Origin: Artemia franciscana
Lineage: Eukaryota > Arthropoda > Branchiopoda > Anostraca > Artemiidae
Assembly (NCBI RefSeq): GCF_032884065.1
Contig: NW_027063596.1
Coordinates: 620,001-684,000, forward strand
DNA: 64,000 nt
Reading direction: 5' to 3'
Shown: piece by piece, positions 35,853 to 49,298 of the stretch
Layout: every line of letters starts with the position of its first letter
Numbering within the stretch: position 1 is the first letter of the stretch
Position numbers and translations under genes: made by a program
Notes under the pieces: generated by a model
Databases searched by the model: none
The model's input: only the letters and a program-made list of their open reading frames with translations
What the model was told of the DNA's origin: nothing

Positions 35853-36910
35853 GTATGTATTATATTTACTGTTTTGGATCATAATAAGCTAAAGATCCGG
35901 TACAGTCTGTCCTGTAAATATCATCAATAGTGGCCAACCCATAACCAGATATACCCAATTAGGTTTTTGCTGTGTGGGCTTATACAACTTGGCATGTAGA
36001 TTTACCAAAAAATTAACATATATAAAAAGGTTTATATGGATTTTTCCATGTTAAGACATGGTTGACAGGCTCAGAAAAGGTTAACACGTACTTTGACATC
36101 TTCAGAAAAGCTGAAAAGTGGAGAAAAACGTTGACGTGTTCAGGAAAGGTTGAAATGAACGTTGGCTTCTTCAGAAGATTACGCACACAGAAAAAGTTTA
36201 AATGTAATTGGACATGTACTGAGAAGCTGAAACTACTAAACTCATTGTAAATAATTCAAAAATTCATGGTCGTTATTATTTTACATCAGAAAGAGTTAAC
36301 ATATTTTTTTAATATAAGAAAGAATTAACATTACTTATTGAACATAAGTTATTATTTAACATAAATGGTAACTGCAACCTAGTAAAGAATGATCACATTT
36401 ACCCAAAGATCCAGTTGAGTCTATCTCATAAGTATCAACTGTAATGGTCACCAGTAATGCCACGCGGGTTTAGGCAGCTTGACAGGTAGGTTTAACAAGA
36501 AAAAAGGCTTATGTTTTATTTTATTGGTCACTGTTCAACTTAGGTAAAAAAGATATAACATACAGTTGGTCAAATTAATGAAAACTAGTAAATTTGATAA
36601 ATGAAAATGACTTATTTAAGGTCAGAAACTGATTTGGCCTTCCTTGTTTAAGTTGGGGCGATTTGGATAACCTACGAAAATGCAATGCATTTTACCATAT
36701 CTTTTCCAGAAAATTCGCTTGGATTTTGGAAAGAAAAGAGGAATAAGATTAAAATTTCGTAAAAAATTCAAAGGTTGACAGGTACAAAATAGAAAATATC
36801 TATAAAAAATTTACGTTGGGATGTCAAGAAAAGGTTGTCAAGAACCTGCACTTTCATTTCTTAGAAAAGTTGACAGGCTCACAAAAGGTTTTACGTCGGT
36901 ATCCGGTAAT

Positions 36911-37106
36911 TTAGGGCTACAACGTCTTCCCTTTGTTGGATTTTCTCCTCGTTGGGTTAACTTAGGCTACAGCGTCTTCCTTTTATCGGGGTTTCTCCTC
37001 ATTGGGGTAAATCAGGGCTACAACGTCTTCCCTTTATTGGATTTTCTCCTCATTGGGTTAACTCAGGGCTACAACGTCTTCCCTTTATTGGGTTTTCTCT
37101 CATTGT
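36911..37106. repeat. Second copy of the 51-bp minisatellite
   Basis: Counterpart of 20681-20875, again four units. Confidence 0.86.
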
Positions 37107-38295
37107 AGGTGAAAATGCTCTAATTTTCGAAAATCAGAGTTTTCTAGCCAAAGTTTACGTTGAGATGTCAAGAAAAAGATGCCAAGAACCTGCACTTTGA
37201 TTTCTTAGAAAAGTTGACAGGTTCACAAAAGGTTGTACGTCGGTATCCTTAGACATTTACAAAACGCAAAACAATTGCATGTATGTTTAATGTTCAATGA
37301 GGTTTGGGATACACAAAAGAAGCTGACACAAACAAAATAGAATAAATTATTATGAAATTTTGGTTACTGCAATAGCGACAACCTAGTAAAGAGTGATCCG
37401 CGGCCCGTAGTAACTGAAAATAGAAAAATCCTTTAGGAAAGGAATTGTCTAATTCAGAAGAATCCCCATTTAGTTTCCATTAGCAGCAGAAGACCTGATA
37501 GTGGAAAAAGGGGGTGATCGATTGTGCTGATTATAAATATAAGCGTCATATACTTGGTCGTTTGGTGGGGGGGGGGGGGGGGCTAGTCTTAAAAAATAAA
37601 CTTGTTTTTTTGCTCTTGAATAATACGCGCTGCAAAAAGTTTCAACAATGATTACTTAGCCTATTATAATCATATCACTAAGGGCTAAGCAATGCCGATG
37701 ACCTTGAAACTTGTAATTTTGTTCTTTTCATTCATAAAATAGTAATAAAAAAATTGACATTCCACTAGGCGTACTTGACGAGTTACAGCAATTTACTCTC
37801 TGACTACTTCTAATAGCAAGTACCATTTATTTTGTGTAATTAACTTATTAACTCATGTCTTCCGAAAAAAAAAGAGCTCAGAATCAACAAATTTAGTAAG
37901 CTCGTTTCCAAATGTCTCTTTAAATTTCTCTTAGGCCAAAGCACTGAAAGCTCCTGCCAAACAAGTCCATTTTTGATCAAAACCTAATTTTTCTGAGCTT
38001 TTCTTTTAAATGTGAAATGTGGTAGATTCTTCCTTCCTTGAGCTTAACCTCCTCTAGAAACTGGTTGAATTGTGTTTTGTTCAGATCAGGTAAATTAATT
38101 ATGTGGGAATTTGAGGAAATAGAATGTAGTACCCGTTTGTCGACTATATAAAAAGGATTTGAGTATCCAGTGTGGTCTTGATTACGTCAGGTGGTATTTT
38201 AAAGCCTTCTGCTGCTTGCTGATCACCCAAAACCTCAAATATCAACATTTTTCTCATACGACTCCTTGAATGATTTGAATCCGATCAGTAACGGC

Positions 38296-38710
38296 TATAA
38301 AGCAACTACAAAAATCTCATTTTTCAGGTTTGAAAATATCAGTATAAAGTATTAAAATTAGTATCAAAATTAGTATAAAGAAACTATAAAAACTTCATTT
38401 TTCAAGTTAAAAAATATCATTATAAACATTAAAATCAGTATAAAGAAACTACAAAAACCTAATTTTTAAAGTTAAAAAATATCATTATAAACATTAAAAT
38501 TAGTATCAAAATCAGTATAAAGAAACTATAAAGATCTCATTTTTCAAGTGTGAAAACATCAGTATAAAGTATTAAAATTAGTATCAAAATCAGCATAAAG
38601 AAACTATAAAAACTTCATTTTTCAAGTTAAAGAATATCATTATAAAGTATTAAAATTAGTAATAAAATGAGTATAAAGCAACTACAAAAACCTAATTTTT
38701 AAAGTTAAAA
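38296..38710. repeat. Second copy of the 65-80-bp tandem array
   Basis: Counterpart of 22060-22475. The last unit is more complete here, keeping a CTACAAAAACCTAATTTTTA block shortened in the left copy. Confidence 0.84.
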
Positions 38711-38780
38711 AAAGGACTAGAAACCCATCAAAAATGAATACAGTCTACAGGATCCAAAAAGAATACAGTCCTTAACAACT

Positions 38781-39700
38781 ATGATCAAAAACTCTTCACT
38801 GGAGGTATTCTCTCCCCCCTTCTTAAAATTTGAAGTCCGAGGTCCTGAAGTCCTTTTCTTAAGTCCGGTATTATTTAACACGTTGACTTCTAAGGTTACA
38901 AAACAAGTTTCTGACGGTCTAAGCTTTGATACTTGTGATTTGAGTCTAATAAGCTATGCTGATGATTTACTTATGTTGAGTTTCTCATTGAGTTTACTAC
39001 AGGATAATTTAGATAAGCTTGTATCTGGTCATAGCGCTATTGGTTAGAAATTAATGGCCAGAAAACTTCAGCTCTGCGAAATGAGAGACACCAGCACCAA
39101 CTGTATCCGTAGATGGTGCTATTATCGCACCGTCTTCTTCGCTCAAATATATAGGTCTGTACGGCCGAGATCAGAAAGCTACAAGAACTCATTTTCTTGA
39201 TATCCTTGTGTCTAACCTGCGAGTGAGCTGTGCTAAACTAGACCCACTGAAGTATTCTTACAATCGGTAAATTTTGTCGAGACTTTACACAGCAATGGCA
39301 TTACCTTATGTTATTTACCTTTCCCCGCTTTGGGAATGGCTCACAGAAACAGAGAGACTGAAAGTTAGGTCCGCGTTATGTAGATATTTGAAGTTTTTAT
39401 GTGCATACCGCTATTCGAGAAAAATTCATTTCTTTTGAATAAGTACCAAATTACAGATCCCCGTGAAGCTGTGGCAGAACAGGAAATTAATACTAGAAAA
39501 TGTGCCCTTGAGCACCTTTTTGATTTCCTACCGTTGCATGTCATATACGAGCTATGAATGTATATAGTGATTGTAATTTAATCGTTTAATCTTGAAGTAT
39601 TGTTTTCCGTCTTTTTCTTTTTCCTTTTAATTACTTCTTCTTTATACTCCGCCATGCTGTTGTTTTGATGGTGGAGTAAAATAAACTATCTATCGATCTA
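38781..39700 (+). pseudogene. Second copy of the LINE 3' fragment
   Basis: Counterpart of 22549-23470. The YADD-containing frame is intact from 38781 to 39047, and the 3' end is the same. Confidence 0.75.
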
Positions 39701-40554
39701 TTTATAATTTAGTCTCTGTAGCGCTGATGAGTGCTTTTTTCTCTCCTTAAGGGATCTCTCTAAACATAGTATAGTTGGATATTTGTGATATGTGGTTAAA
39801 ATTAAGCTTCATTTTCGATAGGTATAATTTTAAAGTAGCATCTATTTGAAACTGCATTAGATTTTTTACATCTTTAATGAGATCAATCAATTGCAATGTA
39901 GATATTAATGTGTTTCAGAGGATATGCTTGAAGTCGATGGAATAAAACTCCATATTACCTACATTTTTCAGCTTTAGCCTCCAAGCCAATTTTGAAAGTA
40001 CAGATAAGATATTTTGGTTATATAAAAATCATTTTGCCAGATCAGATACTTTGGTCAGACTTTACAGACTCCTTGTAAATAAAACTATTATTTTTTGGCG
40101 ATATTTTGTTTTCGATGCAGAATAAATAATATAATTTTCTGGATTTTAAAATCACTTTTTGAAAAGTAATATTTAATATGTTTTTGAAATGATTTACATT
40201 TCTATGCTGTATTTTGTCTTTAGATTAGTTGTGGGTGTTGCAAGTTGTAAATGTTAATTCGTAAGATAAATTCTTTGAAAACATTAAGTTTTTGTAAAAA
40301 AAAAGAGAAAAAATAAAACTTCAGAATAAAGCACCAGATCACCTGGTACTATAAACGCTTTTTTAAGCAAAAATTTTCTCTGAAACGTATTTTAAAGCAT
40401 TAGTCAGCCTGATGGCCAAAATAACTGAAGATCTCCAACGTCAGGGAAAGTCCCAAGATCTCCTAAAGTTTTGATTGGATTTAGAAATCTGTGAACTTCG
40501 AATTTTAACTGGTTAATATATTTTTAAAAAAATTTCGAATATATTTTTTTCTAG

Positions 40555-40924
40555 ATACCTGCTGAAATTCGGTCAAGTTACAAAATACCTTGGATATAGC
40601 GCTCTTACTGACTTCTTCCCAACAATGGAGCTCAAACCAAATACTACCTGTGAAGATTCCTTTTGTCGAAAGCAACAAAGTACTAAAAAATTAATTGAAA
40701 AACCCATAGTTGAACCACCCAAAGAAGAAACAGTCGTTCATGAAGAGGATTGGGGGATTACTCTTGTAGATGAAAGTGCTGTGGTCGATGAGTCAAAGAA
40801 GGAAGTTGCTAAAGGACTTAGTTATGCTTATGAAGTGCCGGTTTCAGATGTCACCTCTGAAGAGCCTGTGGTTCAAGAAGAAGGTGATCTAGATGATTTG
40901 ATGGCGAAATTGAAATCCCTTTAA
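40555..40924 (+). CDS. UBA5: Second copy of UBA5 last coding exon
   Basis: It is 370 bases like 24324-24693, with acceptor AG at 40553-40554 and stop TAA at 40922-40924. I saw no coding difference from the left copy: the C-x4-C zinc pair, WGITLV motif and DLDDLMAKLKSL tail are all kept. The exon is intact, but any transcript including 35725-35852 would stop before reaching it. It is probably the same exon on the other allele rather than a second gene. Confidence 0.85.
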
Positions 40925-43900
40925 TAGTGTTTTAAGTGGTAGTATTTTTTCTTTCAAAAGTATTTAAATCAGCTTATATTAGGAGACAAAGGATAAAAGG
41001 GTTCATTATTGAAATGAACATAACTTCTCGTCATTTTCAGGTAGTGAAACATCGTAATAGTTAAGGTCAAGCATTTTTTTTAAGCAAGCTGAAGAGTGTA
41101 AATTAGCAGATTTGTAGCAGGAGTTGTTGTAGCTCTATTGTAACACGATCGAATTTAAGAGGTTTTCTTTTTAGTTTATTATTTTCAGCTTTTTACCCTC
41201 AGGTGCACCACTTCTCAAAAAATCTTTTCCAGAAATTATGATTTCAGATAAGATAATGAAATCATTTTCTTAATCTTTTTTCTGAATTTGAAAGCTATAG
41301 CCTAACTAAAACTAAAGTTTTAACTACAATATCGATTGCTTAGTTTTTGGAATTTGTTTCTAGATCTTGTGGGGTTCGTTCACTTTAATGCTAAACTTTG
41401 CCTTATTAGTATTTTTTTTTTTTTTCCGGTTTGATTTTTTTCAAACTTTTTCAACGATTCTTCACTGAAAACTAATGGCAAAGGTAAAAGAAAACAATTT
41501 TGAATTGAGAACTCTCTAAAACAGAATTGACTTCTGTGTTTATATATACGGATTGACCAACTATATAGACAAATAGACTTAGACTAAATGAAGGGTTTTA
41601 TTTATTTTAAACCTAATATTTGACTATATGTTGAATCAATATGAATAAGTATGAATTTTCCAGAGGTTCGACTCGTTAGGGGCAGAGTTGTTCCTAGAGT
41701 TGGTGGTGCCCAGGGAAAAATTAATTATAGCCTCCCCTCCTAACTGAAATATAAACGAAAAATGCCAATAATAGTGGAAAAAAATGTCCATGTGGAACAC
41801 CGTTCATCCGTAGAGCTCTGCCCTTCCGCCACGGCACCCGGGCCTTGTGAACGGTTCTGACTAGGGGATAGGGTGAGGGGGTAAATGTAGTTGGGGCATT
41901 TAGGTCTTAATGTTTATGCCCTTGCGCTTGTTCTTCAGCCGAATATTGGAAGGGAGTCTTCCCGTCCCTACAGTATGCCATATTTTATTCACATATTCTA
42001 TTGTCATTCGGGTGAGATGGTGGAGCTTCTAAGATGGGGTCAACGTGAAAACCAAGATTAATCTATTCGAGGGTAGGTAGTGTAAAAAAAAAACAGTTTT
42101 AGCTTACAATTGCTGTAGTAGCTTGGATTATTTAGCAGTACTTTAATAATAGGAATGCATGGGGAACTGTTAAATTAGGTCGCATTGACCTACCAGATCT
42201 ATTTGAAGAAATTTGAAATAGATTTAACCTAGAAATTTCCATTCAACCAGCAGATTTATATACATTTGAAAAACGGAATGAGGTGGAGGTAATAAAATTT
42301 TCAAGGAGGGAGGGAATATAGGGACTTCCAAGGAGGAAAGAAAAGTTGTAAACTCAAATTTGAATAGTTGACGTCATTATTTTTAGTTCTTGGGTTGCGA
42401 ATGACAGATCGTGATAATAAATATACCAAATAGTCTAGGTTTATGTGTTAAATTTTTTTTTGCATTCCATTTTCAAGTTTGGTTATGTGATGGTTAAGGA
42501 GTTGAATAAAAAGTTTATAATAATTTTTACTTCTTTTTTTTTAGAAAGGAATTATGTTTAATTAAGAAAATAGTATGATTGAAAGTAGAAAAAAAGTAAA
42601 CATTGCGACTTCTCCTTGATATGGCTAAAAACTATTATAAACCTAGAGACGAAAAGCTTAGAGTTTACATATATAACCTGGTTTGTGGTTTCATATATAG
42701 GAATTGAGAATATAAGAGCATAAGTCTAGAACTTATATTTTTTTTTTCTAATTTAGGGACTAGAGACCACGAGAATATAAGTATATGACTTATATATAAG
42801 AGTGCATTCTGGTCTTCTAATTTAGGAACTGGAGCCTGCACGAGTGAAAGTCTAGTATTATGATCCGTACCCCACTCCGACCTAAGGACTAGAGACTGCA
42901 AGGATATTGCAGTTTATCAAAGTCTGTCAAATTCATCAAGTTTATTAATTAGTTCGTTTGTTTTCTCAGTTCTCTTTGTAAAATATTAATAATTTCAGTA
43001 GTTGTTGTTTTTTGTCGGTATGGATTTTAATATCAAAATCGACTGTTTTATGTATTTGCAGCCAAAAAAAAAAAAAAAAAAAATACATTTTCACCTTTTT
43101 CGAGGCATTTCTGCTTTCGTAAAATTTAGTATTTTTCTGCCTTTAAAAAATTAAAAATTTTCCTGCTCTTGTAAAGTGTAACATACCACCTTTTAAAGTT
43201 ACCTTGCTGAAATAATGACATCACTGCAACTTAAAAACTTCAACCGTTCGATTATTTTTTTAAGGAAAGTTATTATGAGACTTATAGTCATGGGTTTTTC
43301 ATGTTCGAAATGCAGCTGTGTGTTTGGAGTAAAATAATCTAAGTATACAAATCAGTCTTCCAAAAAAATTTGGTCAACATTGTTAGAATAACTTAGTTTC
43401 ATTATATTTGTGATGTGGGGCTTTTGTCTAACCAGTGGCGGTTCCAGGCCTGGCTATGGTGGCATGTGCTATGGTTGATGGTCCCACTGATTAGATTAGC
43501 GAAAGAAGGGCATGGAAACTGCAAATTGAAGGGAGGATTCTAGAATATTGGTTTAAATTAAACTGTTCGAGACTCATTTTCTTAGGTGCCATTCCTAGCG
43601 TGATATGAAACGGTGAATCGACCAAAAATGATTTTAACAACTAGTTCATATAGGTCAATTGTCACAACTGTCTTAGGTGCTTGACCTTGAGGCACTTGAC
43701 CACGTAAAATCAAGTTTTTAACCTTATTTTCGAATCCGCCACCGTTCATTTCACAGGAAAGGATAAAAAAATACGACAAACTGTTAATTTCGAGTTTTAA
43801 CCCCCTCCCCGTCCTTTTAGGGTGGAAAATGGCATAAGGGTACGAAAAATGGAAATCTAAATTCTGATTTAGAGTCAACCTACTTGAATTAATAAGAAAA

Positions 43901-44289
43901 TACTATTTAAACTCAAACATAACTATAAATACAAAAGTCGATATCCCCCTTATTTCCCCTTCAAGGGTAAAATTCGGGATACTTGTGTAGGGGGGATTTT
44001 CTGTGTAATACAACTGATTTTTCTAAGTATTTTAGAGTAAAAGGAATTCTGTCGCAATTTCCCCGAGGTATGACCATTTTTTGCCGTATCTTTCCTCCAC
44101 TACATTTCAAAATTCACAAGAAGATCCAAAAGTAAATTCTAATTTAATGCCCGAAGTCTAAAATTCTAGGAATGACAAATAAAACTCCATGTTAAAGGGA
44201 ACGCTAGTGCCACCCTTTGAATTTCCAGCAGTCCTTCCTAAAACGAAAATTTGGAAGACTAATTATTTTACCATCATACTATATAATAA
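40925..44289. other. Second copy of UBA5 3' flank
   Basis: Repeats 24694-28054 with small indels; no additional gene is seen. The C run near 24963 is replaced by TACCCTCAGG-type sequence. Confidence 0.7.
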
Positions 44290-45850
44290 TCAAACAGATA
44301 GTGGTAACGAACTGCAATATGGAGCGATCCGGCTCAATAGTAACCAAAACTCTAAAAAATAAATTTTGATACCAATAGGTACATCAAAAGGATCGCATTT
44401 TAAGGCTGATTTTGAATATATAAGTTTCATCAAGTTTAATCTGACCCATCAAAAGTTAGAAGCCTGAGAAGAATTTGCCTTATTTTAGAAAAAAGGGAGA
44501 AAACCCACCTAAAAGTCATAGAATCTTAACGAAAATCACATCATCAGATTCATCATATCAGAGAACACTACTGTAGAATTTTCAAACTCCTATCTACAAA
44601 AATGTGGAATTTTGTATTTTTTGCCAGAAGGCAGATGACGGATGCTTGTTTATTTTTTTACTTTATTTTTTTTCCCAGGGGTGATCGTAACGATCATGTG
44701 ATCCTAGAATATTGCGAAAGGGCTCATTCTAACAGAAATGAAAGGTTCTAGTGCCCCTTTTAAGTGACCAAAAAAATTGGAGGGCACCTAGGCCCCCTCC
44801 CACGCTAATTATTTTCCCAAAGTCACCGGATCAAATTCTGAGATAGCCATTTTATTCAACATAGTCGAAGAACCTTATAACTCTGTCCTTGGGGACGACT
44901 TACTCCCCCAGAGTCCCCGTGGGTGAAGCTACAAACTTTGACCAGTGCTTGCATATAGTAATGGTTATTTGGAAGTGTACAGACGTTTTCAGGGGGATTT
45001 GTTGGTTTGGGGAAAGGGTTTAGAAGAGGCGGATATGTTGGGACACTTTCCATGGAGGACTTTGTCATGGGGGAAGAAAATTTCCATGAAGGGAGTGAAG
45101 GATTTTCTAGCATTATTAAAAAAAAACAAATATGAAAAAGTTTTTTAACTAAAAGTAAGGACCAGCATTATAACTTAAAACGAAAAGAAATTATTACGTA
45201 TATGAGGGGTTCACCTCCTCCTAATACCTCGTTCTTTACGCTAAAGTATTTTTAGTAATTTCAACTATTTTTTTTTTGACCTTTGTGATTCAGGGGTCAT
45301 TCTTCAGGAATTGGGACAAAATTTAAGCTTAAGTGTAAAGAGTCAGGTACTGACGAGGGGATGAACCCTCTCATATACGTAATAAAAACCTACGAATACA
45401 GAAGTTCGTTACGTATGCTAATTTGTAAGTTACTTACATCTTTTACTAATGCAAATGTTCCTAAAAAATTAAAAGTTCTAGTTGCCTTTTTAAGTAACCA
45501 AAAAATTGGAGGGCAACTAGGCCTGCTTCCCCGCTCCTTTTTTTCTCAAAATCATTCTGTCAAAACTATAATAAAGCCATTTAGCCAAAAAAGAAAAAAA
45601 TAAATAAAATTTCGTCTTAATTATTCATCTGCGGAGAGCCAAAATCAAAACATGCATTATTTCAAAAAACGTTCAGAGATAAAATGAAAAAAAACAAGTT
45701 TTTTTTAACTGAAAGTAAGAAGCGACATTAAAACTTAAAACGAACAGAAATCACTTCGTATATGAAAGAGGCTGCTCCCTCCTCAACGCCCCGCTCTTTA
45801 CGCTAAAGTTTTTTACTGTTTTAAGAAGCAGAGTTGAGAGAAAGAGTCAT
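44290..45850. repeat. Foldback repeat family, copy right of the gap
   Basis: Counterpart of 28055-29640. It keeps a TCTTTTACTAATGCAAATGT-type stretch near 45440 that is deleted in the left copy. Confidence 0.75.
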
Positions 45851-45920
45851 AATTTGACTCTTTCTGAGAGAAAGAATCGTTTTAAAACATCTAGGCAAGC
45901 CCAGTAAATGAATAAATTCA

Positions 45921-47120
45921 ATTTTTATAGATTTTAAGAAAGGCTTCGATCTTGTGGATCACGAAATTTTGCTGAAAACCAGTGAAGAAGAATATTACAG
46001 AATATCTAAATAATATAGTAAAATGTTTTCTAGAAAACAGAAAATAAACTGTAAAATATAAAAATAATTTTTCCTCTGCTTTTTTCTGCAATAGCAAGAA
46101 ACCAATTATTAGTCTTTCTCTTTTTATAAAATTTTATTAAATTTTTATTTTTACTTGATTTTATTTAATTATTAGTTTTCAATTATTATTCCTCCTCAGA
46201 ATAAATGAAATAGCTGCAAGACTAGACCAAAGATGCAAGTATCTAGGTGATTTGTGTGGCGGAGGTAGTATCTAGATTCGGACAAAGCCAACTTTCAGTT
46301 ACATTGAACAAGTTACCTCGGAAGAAACAAAACTGAATATGGTGCTAAATAAAGATAAACGTTTTTTTTTTTTTTTTTTTTTTTTACGAGAAGATAGTCT
46401 CATTTTGAATCAACCATTGACTCAAACCCCCTAAAGAATAGCACTACTTTGCTATGGGGTAGTAATATCTTCTGATCTTACTTTCCAAGAAAATACAAGA
46501 TTGATTGTAAAAAAGGCAAACTAAATCTTGAAAACAAAAAAGAGTTTCCCCGCTCCAAAGGATAAACTAAAATTACTTTCCAACGTATTTGTTCTGCGAC
46601 TTTTAGAATATCAATGACTGTTTTCCATTTTGCTCTACAAAGAGAAGCGAAGAAATTGAAAGGGTTCGTCAGAAGAGGTCACCACAAATTATTTAAGGAA
46701 GTTTCCCATTATCGTACTGTTTTATCTAAAACCATCTATTCTCGACATCCTTAATATCCATCGTGAGAAAGCTGGTAATGAATTCTGAGTCAACCCTTCT
46801 TCGTCCCAACTACAAGAACTTCTTCCCTTTTCCCTTTTAAATCCTAACTTACCACTTATATGACTGAGAAAGTTCCCAAATTGACGCCGGTATACTCCTA
46901 ATCACAGCACTATTCATGACGCTTTGTGTCGAAATTTGTTCTTGTTTTTTATAATTTGTCTTGTGTTGATGAGTTTTAAGTATTACATGGTCTTCTATGG
47001 TTTTGATCAAATCTTAAAGTTGTCACCGTTTTTTATTTATGGTGAGTTTTTGTTTTGGTTTTCAACAGATACCATGTTTGGGCCATTCCTGTTAAAGTGT
47101 ATCTTATTCATCAATTAAGG
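45921..47120 (+). pseudogene. LINE remnant, copy with intact motif A aspartate
   Basis: Counterpart of 29681-30890. From 45924 it reads FIDFKKGFDLVDHEILLKT, with the catalytic-type Asp (GAT 45930-45932) that the left copy has lost to His. The rest is broken, as in the left copy. Confidence 0.55.
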
Positions 47121-47279
47121 ATGATTTCATTTGATCTGAATTTAGGGAAGTAACTTGTTGGTACTGTTTCCCAAGGACTTTTAATAGGCCCCGATAGTGT
47201 GGTAAGTGTTTTGTTAAAATAAGATAGCAATGTTAAATAAGATAAGGTTAAATCAGGTTACTGAAGATGATGAATATGG

Positions 47280-47774
47280 TTTTTGAAAAAAAAGGAGTAG
47301 TGCCGAGTGATTTGCAAAAAACCCGATTAAACCCATGTATAAAAAAGGTGATAAGTGTGGTAATCATTAAGGTGTTAGACTAGTTTCTCTAGGTAGCAAA
47401 TTAATTAGTATGATGATACTTCTTAGACTTAAAGATGCTATGAAAGTTTTAAGAGAAGAACATTGTTTTTGTTAGGAATGCTAATTGATGTGTCGACTCT
47501 TTTGTCAAGTTTCCACTCTCAGATTGATGGAAATTGATATAATTTTGAAGTGCCTGAGTCATCAAAAAACTTTAATCCTCAGTTTTGTAGATTTTGAATA
47601 AGCGTTCGATACAGCTGATAGAAGATTTTTAGAGAAGATCCTATCTATGCATTGTATACGAGAAAAATACATTAAAGTGATTATTGCTATGCAAAAGTAA
47701 CGCTGCTGTGGTTAAGGTACAAAATGTGGTTAATAGCTGGTTTCGTATTAAATCAGGAGGTAAGCAGGATTTTG
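47280..47774 (+). pseudogene. RT remnant abutting the 89-bp array, right copy
   Basis: Counterpart of 31050-31537, with motif A-like ILSFVDFE.AFDTADRRFLE. Homology to the element ends exactly where the first 89-bp unit begins at 47775. Confidence 0.7.
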
Positions 47775-49298
47775 TTCAATATGCGTAGAGTTTATTAAAA
47801 ATAACTTACACCTTCAGAAATGAATGAGCCACCGTACTGCATTTCAACCTCAGAAACTCGGGGTTCAATATGCGTAGAGTTTATTAAAAATAACTTACAC
47901 CTTCAGAAATGAATGCGCCACTGTACTGCATTTCAACCTCAGAAACTCGGGGTTCAATATGCGTAGAGTTTATTAAAAATAACTTACACCTTCAGAAATG
48001 AATGAGCCACTGTACTGCATTTCAACCTCAGAAACTCGGGGTTCAATATGCGTAGAGTTTATTAAAAATAACTTACACCTTCAGAAATGAATGAGCCACT
48101 GTACTGCATTTCAACCTCAGAAACTCGGGGTTCAATATGCGTAGAGTTTATTAAAAATAACTTACACCTTCAAAAATGAATGAGCCACTGTACTGCATTT
48201 CAACCTCAACTCGGGGTTCAATACGCGTAGAGTTTATTAAAAATAACTTACACCTTCAGATATGAATAAGCCACTCTACTGCATTTCAACCTCAACTTGG
48301 GGTTCAATATGCGTAGAGTTTATTAAAAATAACTTACACCTTCAGAAATGAATGAGCCACCGTACTGCATTTCAACCTCAGAAACTCGGGGTTCAATATG
48401 CGTTGAGTTTATTAAAAATAACTTACACCTTCAGAAATGAATGTGCCACTGTACTGCATTTCAACCTCAGAAACTCGGGGTTCAATATGCGTAGAGTTTA
48501 TTAAAAATAACTTACACCTTCAGAAATGAATGAGCCACCGTACTGCATTTCAACCTCAGAAACTCGGGGTTCAATATGCGTAGAGTTTATTAAAAATAAC
48601 TTACACCTTCAGAAATGAATGAGCCACCGTACTGCATTTCAACCTCAGAAACTCGGGGTTCAATATGCGTAGAGTTTATTAAAAATAACTTACACCTTCA
48701 GAAATGAATGAGCCACTGTACTGCATTTCAACCTCAGAAACTCGGGGTTCAATATGCGTAGAGTTTATTAAAAATAACTTACACCTTCAGAAATGAATGA
48801 GCCACTGTACTGCATTTCAACCTCAGAAACTCGGGGTTCCATATGCGTTGAGTTTATTAAAAATAACTTACACCTTCAGAAATGAATGTGCCACTGTACT
48901 GCATTTCAACCTCAGAAACTCGGGGTTCAATATGCGTAGAGTTTATTAAAAATAACTTACACCTTCAGAAATGAATGAGCCACTGTACTGCATTTCAACC
49001 TCAGAAACTTGGGGTTCAATATGCGTAGAGTTTATTAAAAATAACTTACACCTTCAGAAATGAATGAGCCACTGTACTGCATTTCAACCTCAGAAACTCG
49101 GGGTTCAATATGCGTTGAGTTTATTAAAAATAACTTACACCTTCAGAAATGAATGTGCCACTGTACTGCATTTCAACCTCAGAAACTCGGGGTTCAATAT
49201 GCGTTGAGTTTATTAAAAATAACTTACACCTTTAGAAATGAATGAGCCACTGTACTGCATTTCAACCTCAGAAACTCGGGGTTCAATATGCGTTGAGG
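47775..49298. repeat. 89-bp satellite array, 17 units plus partial
   Basis: The unit starts TTCAATATGCGTAGAGTTTA, continues TTAAAAATAACTTACACCTT, and ends CATTTCAACCTCAGAAACTC plus GGGG. Starts fall at 47775, 47864, 47953, 48042, 48131, 48217, 48303, 48392 and so on to 49282: fifteen 89-base units and two 86-base units lacking GAA. Units are very similar, which implies recent homogenisation. The array is non-coding. Confidence 0.96.

Larger units (their letters stand above)
31780..47916 (+). repeat. Right copy of the ~16.1-kb duplicated block
   Basis: Starts abruptly after the N run at the base equivalent to 15542. Indel differences from the left copy include six bases missing near 37681 (versus 21451), extra bases near 38686 (versus 22461), loss of the C run near 41193 (versus 24963) and 16 or so extra bases near 45433 (versus 29196). 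All left-copy elements recur here, offset about +16.2 kb. It probably represents the other allele or an unmerged contig end. Confidence 0.95.

Noticed and set aside
40555-40924. A second complete UBA5 gene right of the gap
   Set aside because: Only exons 4 and 5 recur, exon 4 carries a stop, and the pattern fits overlapping contigs better than a second gene.
47775-49298. CRISPR-like array
   Set aside because: The 89-base units are contiguous, with no unique spacers and no cas genes, in an intron-bearing eukaryotic genome.
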